This document shows positions 1 to 7,027 of a DNA stretch of 28,161 nt, piece after piece. Position 1 is the first letter of the stretch. Every line of letters starts with the position of its first letter. Source of the stretch: JBEINZ01 sp040377825 (GTDB taxonomy: Bacteria; Pseudomonadota; Alphaproteobacteria; Rhizobiales; Ancalomicrobiaceae); the NCBI GenBank assembly GCA_040377825.1, contig JBEINZ010000011.1:1-28161 (forward strand), written 5' to 3'. A program made the position numbers and the translations under genes. Below the pieces are notes generated by a model. It worked only from the letters and a program-made list of their open reading frames with translations, was not told the origin of the DNA and did not search any database.

Positions 1-1121
1 GCCGCGCCGAGCGACTTCTCCAGGATCGTCGTGAGCCCGCCGAGCTTGTTGCCGGGTGACGGATTATTGTTCATTTCCATCATGTTGCGACGGGTGTAAT
101 CCTCCCACCACTTGATGATGTCGACCAGCTTCTCGCCGATCTCGCGCGTCGCCGCGCGCCGCGTCAGCAGATGCTCGGCGCCATAGATCTCCGGCGTCTC
201 CGACAAAATGGCCGTGCCGCCATGCCGAACAAGCATATCCGCCGCCGCGCCAAGCGCCGGATTGGCCGTAATCCCGGAGTAGCCGTCCGAGCCGCCGCAT
301 TGCAGCGCCAGGATCAGTTCAGAGGCCGGGATGGGCTCGCGCTTGACGTTATTGGCGATCGGCAGCATGGCCTTGATCGCTTCGACACCGGCGTCGACCG
401 TCTTCTTCGTGCCGCCGGTTTCCTGGATCGTCATCGTCCGGAAAAGGTCGTTCTCGACGATGCCATAGGCTTCCTTGAATTTCGGGATCTGGAAGCCCTC
501 GCAGCCGAGCCCGACCATGACGACGCCGCCCATGTTCGGATTGGTGGCATAGCCCCAGCTCGTCCGCTTCAGGATGTCGAAGATCGTACCGCGATAATCA
601 ATAACGCAGCCATTGGCCTGAACGAGCGGAATGATGCCGTCGATATTCGGGTAGTTGTCGAGAATGCCCGAACGCTCGATCTCGCGCGCCATGTGTTTGG
701 CGACCGTTGCCGAGCAATTCACGCTTGTGAGGACGCCGATATAGTTTCGCGTGCCGGCCTTGCCGTTGTGTCTGCGATAGCCCTGGAATGTCGCCTGTTC
801 GGCCAGAGGAAGGATCGCCTCATCGACCGCGTCCTCGGCGAAGTGATAATCACGGGCGAAATCGTGCACCATCACGTTGTGCTCGTGCACCCAATCGCCG
901 GCAGGGATTGGCTTGGACGCGAAGCCGATGATCTGGCCGAACTTAACAATCGGCCCGCCCTCGGCGATCGCGATCGTGGTCATCTTGTGGCCGCGCGGGA
1001 TGCGCGCGATCGCCTTCACCCCGGCCACATCTGTCCCAGCGTCAACCGGGTCTACCGCGAAGACAACGTTATCGCGCGGGTCAAGACGGACTGTGCGGGA
1101 AAGACTCGCGGGGCGGTTCAT
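1..1121 (-). CDS. UxaA-family sugar-acid dehydratase (altronate/galactarate dehydratase type), partial
   Basis: This reading frame runs without a stop from an ATG at 1121 to the left edge, so the C-terminal part is missing; 373 codons are visible where full members have roughly 500. The N-terminal ~90 residues look like the SAF domain of UxaA/GarD proteins (IAEGGPIVKFGQIIGFA, then GDWVHEHNV). The catalytic domain follows, with the family stretch GTRNYIGVLTSVNCSATV at about 123-140, GLGCEG at 204-209 and LQCGGSDG at 273-280. A GAGGTGA ribosome site lies just upstream of the ATG. Such enzymes remove water from aldonates or aldarates to give 2-keto-3-deoxy acids, using a metal. The substrate cannot be read from sequence. 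Divergence from a GntR regulator, an aldose dehydrogenase and a FucU mutarotase suggests a sugar acid such as L-fuconate rather than altronate. Family call is firm; substrate is inference. Confidence 0.93.
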   Translation of the reverse strand, partial: MNRPASLSRTVRLDPRDNVVFAVDPVDAGTDVAGVKAIARIPRGHKMTTIAIAEGGPIVKFGQIIGFASKPIPAGDWVHEHNVMVHDFARDYHFAEDAVDEAILPLAEQATFQGYRRHNGKAGTRNYIGVLTSVNCSATVAKHMAREIERSGILDNYPNIDGIIPLVQANGCVIDYRGTIFDILKRTSWGYATNPNMGGVVMVGLGCEGFQIPKFKEAYGIVENDLFRTMTIQETGGTKKTVDAGVEAIKAMLPIANNVKREPIPASELILALQCGGSDGYSGITANPALGAAADMLVRHGGTAILSETPEIYGAEHLLTRRAATREIGEKLVDIIKWWEDYTRRNMMEMNNNPSPGNKLGGLTTILEKSLGA

Positions 1122-1157
1122 GGATCACCTCAATTCGTCACCAAAGGCGTCGCCACG

Positions 1158-1216
1158 CTAGAGCATTTCCCGATCAGATGGAATCATCCCATCGGCAACG
1201 AATTGCTCCAGATTCT
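1158..1216. repeat. Palindromic intergenic repeat, copy A
   Basis: The segment begins CTAGAGCATTTCCCGATC and ends GAATTGCTCCAGATTC, with a GGAATCATCCCATCGG core, forming an imperfect palindrome of about 59 bases. A second copy in the opposite orientation lies at 25177-25235; aligned, both carry CTAGAGCATT at one end and GAATTGCTCCAGA at the other with a similar middle. It sits between divergent genes. It resembles the short palindromic repeats scattered between genes in Rhizobiales. Function unknown. Confidence 0.65.
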
Positions 1217-1238
1217 CGAGCTAGAGCCAAGAGCCGAC

Positions 1239-1310
1239 GTTAACACATGCGCTTACTACCATTCAAAAGCATGGCAGACACATTTTCACCGAAGAGATTG
1301 ACGTGTTAGC
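1239..1310. promoter_or_regulatory. Candidate operator half-sites in the divergent uxaA-like/gntR promoter region
   Basis: GTTAACAC at 1239-1246 and GTGTTAGC at 1303-1310 are near-perfect inverted copies of each other, within the stretch separating the minus-strand dehydratase from the plus-strand GntR gene. FCD-type GntR regulators commonly bind paired sites in such divergent regions. No exact half-site consensus for this regulator is known to me, so this is only a candidate. Confidence 0.3.
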
Positions 1311-1331
1311 ATGAGTTTCTAACTTACGATA

Positions 1332-2054
1332 ATGAACGAAACCGTATCTAGCCACGAAACCTATAGCTTTCTTACGCGTCTAAATTTGTCTGCTCGCGGC
1401 GGAACAACCGATCATGTCCAAGCGGTCTTACGCACTGCGATCTTGACGTCAGAGTTACCGCCAGGCGCGCTCATCAACAAGCACGCTTTGTGCGATCGGC
1501 TGGGCGTATCGCGATTTCCGGTTTCAGAAGCGCTATCCCGCCTCCAAGCGGAAGGTCTTGTCGAAATCCTGCCGCAACGTGGAACGCGCGTTACGCGCAT
1601 TCGAACCCGCGACTTACACGAGAATATCTTCATTCGGCGCGCGCTTGAGATCGAAACGGTAAAGCGGATCGCCGCCATGACCAACGATACCGTCCTCGCT
1701 CAACTCGAGCGCAACCTAGCCGCTCAAACGGTTATGGCAGACCTGAAGGATCGAAGTGAATTCTTTCGGCTCGATCTGGAATTCCACCAAATCCTCGTCA
1801 ATGCGCTCGCCTTTGGCCGCGTGCGGATCATGGTCGATTCCGCGCGCGGCGCGCTGGATCGTGTCCGACGCATACTCGCGACATCGCTGCGCAATCCCGA
1901 GGCACTCGTAGAACATCGTCGCGTCTTCGCGGCGATTTGCGGTCGCAATCCTGACGCGGCCGCATTGGCTATGGCCGCGCATCTGGATAAGATCGTGGAA
2001 GGCGTGTTCAACTACGCCAAGCAGCACCCCGAGGTGTTCGAGGACGACACTTGA
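1332..2054 (+). CDS. GntR-family transcriptional regulator, FCD (FadR) subfamily
   Basis: A 240-residue protein with an N-terminal winged helix-turn-helix (about 25-90; LPPGALINKHALCDRLGVSR, then FPVSEALSRLQAEGLVEI and the wing PQRGTRVT) and a C-terminal all-helical FCD ligand domain (about 95-225). In the FCD part, DLEFHQIL, EHRRVF and AAHLDKI supply the Asp and His residues that bind a metal in many members, so a carboxylate or sugar-acid effector is plausible. It is divergent from the UxaA-like gene and 50 bases ahead of the aldo/keto reductase, so it most likely controls both, usually as a repressor released by a pathway intermediate. The ATG at 1332 gives a family-typical length; no strong ribosome site is visible. 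Family certain, ligand unknown. Confidence 0.92.
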   Translation: MNETVSSHETYSFLTRLNLSARGGTTDHVQAVLRTAILTSELPPGALINKHALCDRLGVSRFPVSEALSRLQAEGLVEILPQRGTRVTRIRTRDLHENIFIRRALEIETVKRIAAMTNDTVLAQLERNLAAQTVMADLKDRSEFFRLDLEFHQILVNALAFGRVRIMVDSARGALDRVRRILATSLRNPEALVEHRRVFAAICGRNPDAAALAMAAHLDKIVEGVFNYAKQHPEVFEDDT

Positions 2055-2104
2055 TACGCCCCTCGTCCGTGCTGGACCAATGAAACTCAACGGGAGGAAT
2101 CCGA

Positions 2105-3151
2105 ATGTCCGACTCGAGCCCGCAGCTCGGCAAACGCCGCTTCACGACACGATTAGGTGCGACGATCGACTTCATCGAGCTCGGCTTCGGCACCGCCCCG
2201 ATTGGCAATCTCTATCGGCCGGTTTCGAACGCGGATGCCGACGCCACGCTTGAGGCAGCCTGGGACGTCGGCTGCCGATTTTACGACACCGCGCCGCTTT
2301 ACGGGCTCGGCATGTCCGAGACCCGCGTGAATCGGTTCCTGAGGGACAAGAAACGCGAAGATTACGTGCTCTCGACCAAGGTCGGGCGGCTGCTGCAGGT
2401 TTGCCCGCCGAGTGAGCGAACCGGACAGGGTAAATTCTTCGACACGCCGTCGCGCAAGGAAGTCTATGACTATTCCTATGACGGGGTGATGCGTTCAATC
2501 GAGTTCAGCTTCGAGCGTCTCGGCGTCGATCGCATTGACATCCTGCTTTGCCACGACGTGGATATCTTCACCCATGGCTCGAAGGCGGCTTCCGACCAGC
2601 GGATCGCGGAATTCATGAACGGTGGCTATCGCGCGCTGGTCAAGCTGCGCGAGGACGGCGTCGTCAAGGCGATCGGCGCCGGGGTCAACGAATGGCAGGT
2701 TTGCGAGACGATGGCGAAGGCGGGAGACTTCGATCTCTTCCTGCTCGCCGGACGCTACACGCTGCTTGAGCAGGAGGCGCTCGACAGTTTCCTGCCGCTT
2801 TGCACCGAGAAAGGCATCGGCATTATACTCGGCGGGCCGTTTAATTCCGGCATCCTTGCGACAGGGCCGAAGCCTGGTGCGTTCTACAATTACGACATCG
2901 CGCCGCAACCGATCCTCGATCGCGTGGCGCGGATCCAGGCGGTATGCGATGCCCACGGCGTCGCGATGGTTGAAGCAGCGCTGCGCTTCCCGCTTGGCCA
3001 TCCGGCCGTCGTCAGCGTTATCCCGGGCGCGCAAACGCCCGATGAGGTCCGTCGCAATGCGAAGATCATGAGCGCCAAGATCCCGACCGCGCTCTGGGGG
3101 GCTTTGAAGGACGCGGGTCTGCTACGCGCCGACGCGCCGTTGCCGGCGTGA
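2105..3151 (+). CDS. Aldo/keto reductase, aldose (L-fucose/D-threo-aldose) 1-dehydrogenase type
   Basis: A 348-residue (beta/alpha)8 aldo/keto reductase. The catalytic tetrad is visible: Asp61 and Tyr66 in DTAPLYG, Lys92 in LSTKVGR and His150 in LLCHD. The N-terminus (LGFGTAPIGNLY) and the DTAPLYGLGMSE stretch are typical of the NAD(P)-dependent D-threo-aldose 1-dehydrogenase/L-fucose dehydrogenase group, which oxidises an aldose at C1 to the lactone; pyridoxal 4-dehydrogenase is in the same group. A strong GGGAGGA site lies a few bases before the ATG. The next gene, 30 bases on, encodes a FucU-type mutarotase, which supports a sugar rather than pyridoxal as substrate. No lactonase, kinase or aldolase is visible in the window, so the rest of the route must be beyond the left edge or elsewhere. 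Confidence 0.9.
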   Translation: MSDSSPQLGKRRFTTRLGATIDFIELGFGTAPIGNLYRPVSNADADATLEAAWDVGCRFYDTAPLYGLGMSETRVNRFLRDKKREDYVLSTKVGRLLQVCPPSERTGQGKFFDTPSRKEVYDYSYDGVMRSIEFSFERLGVDRIDILLCHDVDIFTHGSKAASDQRIAEFMNGGYRALVKLREDGVVKAIGAGVNEWQVCETMAKAGDFDLFLLAGRYTLLEQEALDSFLPLCTEKGIGIILGGPFNSGILATGPKPGAFYNYDIAPQPILDRVARIQAVCDAHGVAMVEAALRFPLGHPAVVSVIPGAQTPDEVRRNAKIMSAKIPTALWGALKDAGLLRADAPLPA

Positions 3152-3181
3152 ACCGACAAGAACGTCCAAAGGAAACGCCTC

Positions 3182-3625
3182 ATGCTGAAGAAGATCGATC
3201 CCCTACTTTCTCCCGACCTCCTGATGATCCTGCGCGCGATGGGCCACGGAGACGAAATCGCCATCGTCGACGCCAATTATCCGGCCGACAACCATGCCAA
3301 TCGGCTTGTTCGGCTCGATGGTCATCCGGGAACCCGGATCGTCGACGCGATCTTATCGGTCATGCCGCTCGATCCACCGCAGTTCGTTCCGGTCGGCGCT
3401 TGGCATATGGAAGTCGCGGCCGGAGCGGATCCCAATCAGCCAATCTTTGAAGAGTACCGCGCTCTCATCAAGAAACACGAGGGGCCACAAGCTGTGTTGG
3501 GCTCAATCGAGCGTTTCGCCTTTTATGAGAAGGTCAAGCAGTGTTATGCGATCGTCGCTTCGGGCGAGCGGCGGCTATACGGCAATATTATTCTGAAAAA
3601 GGGCGTCATTCGCCCGGATGAGTAA
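3182..3625 (+). CDS. fucU: FucU/RbsD-family sugar mutarotase
   Basis: A 147-residue protein of the FucU/RbsD family, which interconverts the anomers of L-fucose (FucU) or the pyran/furan forms of ribose (RbsD). The diagnostic N-terminal motif is present: MGHGDEIAIVDANYPA at about 20-35, with His22 as the presumed catalytic base. The later stretch FVPVGAWHMEVAAG and the C-terminal YGNIILKKGV also fit the FucU branch, whose members are about 140 residues. An AAGGAAA site precedes the ATG. Its position directly behind an aldose 1-dehydrogenase suggests it supplies the anomer that enzyme uses. Family is firm; L-fucose rather than another 6-deoxy- or pentose sugar is inferred from context. Confidence 0.88.
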   Translation: MLKKIDPLLSPDLLMILRAMGHGDEIAIVDANYPADNHANRLVRLDGHPGTRIVDAILSVMPLDPPQFVPVGAWHMEVAAGADPNQPIFEEYRALIKKHEGPQAVLGSIERFAFYEKVKQCYAIVASGERRLYGNIILKKGVIRPDE

Positions 3626-3835
3626 CAATGGCAATGTATGCCGCCTTGAAGATGCGGGTCGGCGGGATCCTACTGACACCGGCAACCCGCGTCGAAGGCA
3701 CGTTGAGATCATATCGGTAATTTGCGGCTTGTCGAAAGTTCAGCCCCCGAATACAGCGATTTGCCGTCGCGTAAAGCGCTGATTAACCATAAGCAGCACA
3801 TGGTGGGATCGGTCGATCAGCAGCCGGTCTTGTTC

Positions 3836-4729
3836 ATGCGCGCGTTTCTTCTTGCAGGGGTCTTGGCGATCTCGCCTTTGGCGACGTCGGGTGCCGTGCG
3901 CGCGGGGGAATTCGGATTTCTGCCGCCGGCCTTCGGGTGGTCCGCCGAGCGACTTGACTTAATGATGGCGACGACCGGGGAGCCTCCGCCGAGCACATCG
4001 GTGCCCGCAGGCAAGCAGAGCGCCGCGGCGGATGCTGCCACGCCTCTGCCGACCTCGCGGCCCGAGGACGCGGAAACCGTTGACATGAGTGGCGTGGACC
4101 CAAGGGCCGCCATTCTTCTGCCGAACGATGGTGTGTTGCCGACGGCCTCAATGCCTGCCAAAAGCCGCGCCGCGGCGTCTCGGACGCTGCCTCTACTTCC
4201 GCCTGTTGCCACGGCAGCCCCGGAAGCAGGCCGAGCCCTTGGTTTCGCCGAAGGCACAAATCCGGTTCAAGCCAAGACCGCCTCGAACGAGCTTGCGGCG
4301 GCGGCCTTGGCCGTCAAGGGCGCCCGTCTGCAGGATCAGCCGAAGCGGGAGACGGTGACCTTGCGCGACAGCTTGGCGCCGGAGGCGCAGGTGACGGCGC
4401 CAACCGATCCTGTGCCACCCGCTCCGCCGCGGGCCACCATGAAGGCTGCCGACAAGCCGGCCGCGAAAGCCGCTTCGAACAAATCAAAATCGCCGATTGC
4501 GAAGACGCCGGACTGGCCACTTCGGATGAACGCGACGCGGCCGAACATCGGCCCTACGAAGACCGTGGCCGAAATGACCGGCACCTTGCGGTCGACCGTT
4601 CAAAAGAATGATCCACGACCAATGGCTCAACCCATCTCACCTCCGCAAGCCCAAAATGACGTCGCGCCCGAGCCATCGGCTGGAAGCTTCATATTTCTCA
4701 GACAACCTTCGGTGGAAAAGTTCCGGTGA
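3836..4729 (+). CDS. Ala/Pro-rich exported protein of unknown function
   Basis: I recognise no domain. From the ATG at 3836 the protein (about 297 residues) starts MRAFLLAGVLAISPLATSG and then AVRA-GE, a good Sec signal peptide with an AxA-type cleavage site, so export to the periplasm is likely. The rest is rich in Ala, Pro, Lys, Thr and Ser with no clear fold, suggesting a disordered protein; only the short segment FGFLPPAFGWSAERLDLM just after the signal looks ordered. The same frame is open back to a TTG at 3722 and has another ATG at 3800; neither has a clear ribosome site, and 3836 is chosen because it places the signal peptide at the terminus. Base composition and codon use match the neighbours, which favours a real, fast-evolving gene. 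Confidence 0.6.
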   Translation: MRAFLLAGVLAISPLATSGAVRAGEFGFLPPAFGWSAERLDLMMATTGEPPPSTSVPAGKQSAAADAATPLPTSRPEDAETVDMSGVDPRAAILLPNDGVLPTASMPAKSRAAASRTLPLLPPVATAAPEAGRALGFAEGTNPVQAKTASNELAAAALAVKGARLQDQPKRETVTLRDSLAPEAQVTAPTDPVPPAPPRATMKAADKPAAKAASNKSKSPIAKTPDWPLRMNATRPNIGPTKTVAEMTGTLRSTVQKNDPRPMAQPISPPQAQNDVAPEPSAGSFIFLRQPSVEKFR

Positions 4730-4790
4730 ATTCAAGTTTGCGATAAATCGCCGCTTCACCGAGCGGCTAGCCCTATCGTAGACTTTAACA

Positions 4791-5264
4791 ATGAGCCGAC
4801 ACGATCCCATAACGTCAGAGCTGCCCCTGCCCTCAAGACCGGATGAAACACGGCTTGTGCTCAGGGGCGTCAAGCGGCACTTGCGGGCTCTTGGCTATGC
4901 CTGCGTCGAGGAACTCGCGCTTGCCTCCGGACATCGGGCGGATATCGCCGCGCTTAGTAGCGATGGCGCCATTGTTATCGTCGAGGTGAAATCCTCGATC
5001 GAGGATTTCCGCGCCGATCTCAAATGGCCATTCTACAGACCGTTTGCTGACAAGCTTTACTTTGCAACCAGCCCCCGTGTGCCGGCCGCGATCTTTCCTA
5101 AGGATACCGGCCTCATCATCGCCGACGGGTTCGATGCCGCGATCCTACGAGAAGCGCCGGAACATCGCCTCGCCGCGGCAACGCGAAAGGCCATGATGAT
5201 CCGCATCGCCCGCGCCGCCGCGCTTCGGCTCCACCAATTCGTCGATCCCGAGTCGATCGGCTGA
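4791..5264 (+). CDS. mmcB: MmcB-family DNA repair protein (PD-(D/E)XK-like nuclease)
   Basis: A 157-residue protein matching the alphaproteobacterial MmcB family, linked in Caulobacter to survival of mitomycin C damage. The fold is nuclease-like: after an N-terminal helical region (LVLRGVKRHLRALGYACVEEL), Asp51 in GHRADIAAL and the Glu65-x-Lys67 pair in VIVEVKSS are placed as the catalytic residues of PD-(D/E)XK enzymes. The next stretch, DFRADLKWPFYRPFADKLYFATS, is also typical of the family. The ATG at 4791 gives normal family length but has no evident ribosome site. The stop is 13 bases from the stop of the convergent SDR gene. Nuclease activity is predicted from motifs only. Confidence 0.85.
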   Translation: MSRHDPITSELPLPSRPDETRLVLRGVKRHLRALGYACVEELALASGHRADIAALSSDGAIVIVEVKSSIEDFRADLKWPFYRPFADKLYFATSPRVPAAIFPKDTGLIIADGFDAAILREAPEHRLAAATRKAMMIRIARAAALRLHQFVDPESIG

Positions 5265-5277
5265 AGGCATCGTAACG

Positions 5278-6033
5278 TCACCCTCGACCGATATACGGCA
5301 TTTTCGTAGCCATGATCGTCATAAACTGAACATTCGCCTCCAGCGGCAAGCTCGCCATATGCAAGACCGCTTCGGCGACATGGCGCATATCCATGCGCGG
5401 CTCGGCGGCAAGCGTGCCGTTGGCTTGGGGAACGCCCGTTGCCATCCGCTCGGTCATGTCGGACGCTGCGTTGCCAATGTCGATCTGGGAGCACGCAATA
5501 TCAAACGGGCGCCCGTCGAGCGAGATCGACCGGGTGAGTCCGGTCACCGCATGTTTGGACGCCGTATAAGACGCCGAACCCGGGCGGGGGACATGCGCGG
5601 AAATCGATCCGTTGTTAATGATGCGGCCGCCCTGGGGGCTCTGCCGGCGCATCAGGTTAAAGGCTCCGCGGGCGGTCAAGAACAGCCCATCGAGATTGAC
5701 CCCCACCACCTCGCGCCATTCCTCGAAACTGATGTCGCCGATGACCTTCGATGGCTTGGCTACACCTGCATTATTGAATATGACATCGAGCCGGCCAAAG
5801 CGCCGCTCGGTTTCGGCAAAGAGCGCATCGACCGCGGCGGGGTCGGTCACGTCGCAGACGAATGGCACCGCCGCATCGCGCGCGCCCAACAACGCGGCCG
5901 AGGCCTCCAGCTCGCTCGCCCTGCGACCGACCAAGATGGTCTGGTAGCCGGCTTGCAGGAAGGCAAGCGCCGTGGCCCGTCCAATTCCGCCGCTCGCTCC
6001 GGTGACGATCGCGATCTTGGTCTGCGCGCTCAT
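5278..6033 (-). CDS. Short-chain dehydrogenase/reductase (SDR)
   Basis: A 251-residue classical SDR. The Rossmann motif TGASGGIG is at 11-18, NNAG at 87-90, the catalytic Ser at about 143 (NGSISAH) and YTASK with Tyr156 and Lys160. The start at 6033 is chosen because an AGGGAGG ribosome site lies a few bases upstream; the frame is open further back but that extension is not SDR-like. Such enzymes oxidise or reduce a hydroxyl/keto group with NAD(P)(H). The C-terminal part (MTERMATGVPQANG, MDMRHVAEAVLHMASL) fits the group often annotated 3-oxoacyl-ACP reductase-like, but the substrate cannot be deduced. It is transcribed alone, convergent with mmcB, about 100 bases downstream of the NUDIX gene. 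Its leader carries a motif also found before hisA. Confidence 0.9.
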   Translation of the reverse strand: MSAQTKIAIVTGASGGIGRATALAFLQAGYQTILVGRRASELEASAALLGARDAAVPFVCDVTDPAAVDALFAETERRFGRLDVIFNNAGVAKPSKVIGDISFEEWREVVGVNLDGLFLTARGAFNLMRRQSPQGGRIINNGSISAHVPRPGSASYTASKHAVTGLTRSISLDGRPFDIACSQIDIGNAASDMTERMATGVPQANGTLAAEPRMDMRHVAEAVLHMASLPLEANVQFMTIMATKMPYIGRG

Positions 6034-6083
6034 GAGAACCTCCCTTGTCCCTTTACGTTTCCGTTGGGTTACGGGACTTCTAC

Positions 6084-6100
6084 TGCAACGCAAGGGAAAC
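6084..6100 (-). promoter_or_regulatory. Motif GTTTCCCTT-g-CGTTGCA in the SDR gene leader
   Basis: Read on the minus strand this is GTTTCCCTTGCGTTGCA, ending 51 bases before the SDR start codon. The same arrangement, with two rather than one spacer base, occurs on the plus strand at 19516-19533 before hisA. The coincidence of a 9-base and a 7-base block suggests a shared binding site; no known regulator is assigned. Confidence 0.35.
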
Positions 6101-6130
6101 AGTGAATCCTTTTACGGCAACAACGACCGT

Positions 6131-6604
6131 TCACGCGACTGGCGGGAGAGGCGAAGCCGCGTTCCGGATGATCTCCTTGAGGCCGATATCGTCCACCGCC
6201 GTCACCGCCTCCTCAAGGGTGAACCAACGGCGCTCGCGTTCGGCCTGCTCGAGCCAAGTGGCGGCCTCTCGTTCGACATCCAAGCGGTAGACGACAACCT
6301 CGCAGAGGGCGAAGTCGCCGATCCCGCACTTCCAATAAAGATAGCTACCGAGGGGCGTCTTGGCGATCCGACCAAGCACGCCGGCCTCCTCGAGGGCCTC
6401 GCGCTCGGCGGCGCGATGGTCTTTCAGCCGACGAATCGGCCAGCCCTTGGGGATAATCCACCGTCGCGTCTGCCGGGACGTTGCAAGCAAGATACGAAGC
6501 GTTCCGTCCTGGTCAGCCTTGACGGGGAGCGCACCCACCTGCCGGCGCGGGCGGGCCGCTGGTTCCGGCTTAAACCCTTGAAAAACCTTTGACTTTCCGT
6601 TCAT
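6131..6604 (-). CDS. NUDIX hydrolase
   Basis: A 157-residue NUDIX protein of the small alphaproteobacterial type with the WIIPKGWP lead-in. The Nudix box runs from Gly54 to about residue 76 and ends REALEEAGV, giving the metal-binding REUXEEXGU core; the first Glu of the classical box (GX5E) is replaced by Leu, which is common in the PKGWP subgroup resembling diphosphoinositol-polyphosphate hydrolases. These enzymes cleave a nucleoside or polyphosphate diphosphate bond. The ATG at 6604 fits the family length. No operon partner is clear: the SDR gene follows after about 100 bases with its own ribosome site. Substrate unknown. Confidence 0.88.
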   Translation of the reverse strand: MNGKSKVFQGFKPEPAARPRRQVGALPVKADQDGTLRILLATSRQTRRWIIPKGWPIRRLKDHRAAEREALEEAGVLGRIAKTPLGSYLYWKCGIGDFALCEVVVYRLDVEREAATWLEQAERERRWFTLEEAVTAVDDIGLKEIIRNAASPLPPVA

Positions 6605-7027
6605 GGACGTCTACCAACACCAAGGGCTAAGGAGGGGCATCTCACGCGCCGTTTAAGTCAAAAGAACGCTCTTCGCCGGTTCCGGTTCGAACCGCCTGAT
6701 CAAATTCCCCGTTCTTGGATGGATCCAACGATGACGGAAGCACCGACACGGATGGCCGAATCAGCTCTTCGAACAGTTTAACGTATTCAGCATAGATTAA
6801 CTGAGGGAATATTATTAGCCGGCATATGGATGCCCGGTAAAGCGTTAACTGCACCATTTTGGTTTTGGAAGCTATGCAGTCGGGGCGGTTGACTGCAAAA
6901 CGCGGACATCGAGCGGCCACGATAGAGCCTGGAAATTGTCATTTTCTGGCAAGCGGCTTAGGCTGGACGAGCGAATTCGGATGTAAAGTCAGTTTGTTCG
7001 GTCGGCGCGAAGCCAGAGGTCAGCAGA
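6605..7027. other. Gene-free stretch upstream of the amine oxidoreductase gene
   Basis: About 420 bases without a convincing gene; short open frames on both strands match no family. It holds the 12-base perfect palindrome CGGTTCGAACCG at 6683-6694 and TTGGAT-GG-ATCCAA at 6715-6728, and its middle (about 6775-6860) is more AT-rich than the surroundings. No tRNA cloverleaf could be built around the GTTCGA. Promoter elements for the downstream gene probably lie here but none stands out. Confidence 0.5.

Noticed and set aside
171..1301. A 376-residue plus-strand open frame across the left end
   Set aside because: It is the antisense shadow of the UxaA-type dehydratase, whose frame has clear family motifs and a good ribosome site.
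6683..6694. GTTCGA inside CGGTTCGAACCG as a tRNA T-loop
   Set aside because: No acceptor, D or anticodon stems can be placed around it on either strand.
6642..6920. A 92-residue minus-strand frame in the gap before the amine oxidoreductase gene
   Set aside because: No ribosome site, no domain, and irregular composition; the region is better read as non-coding.
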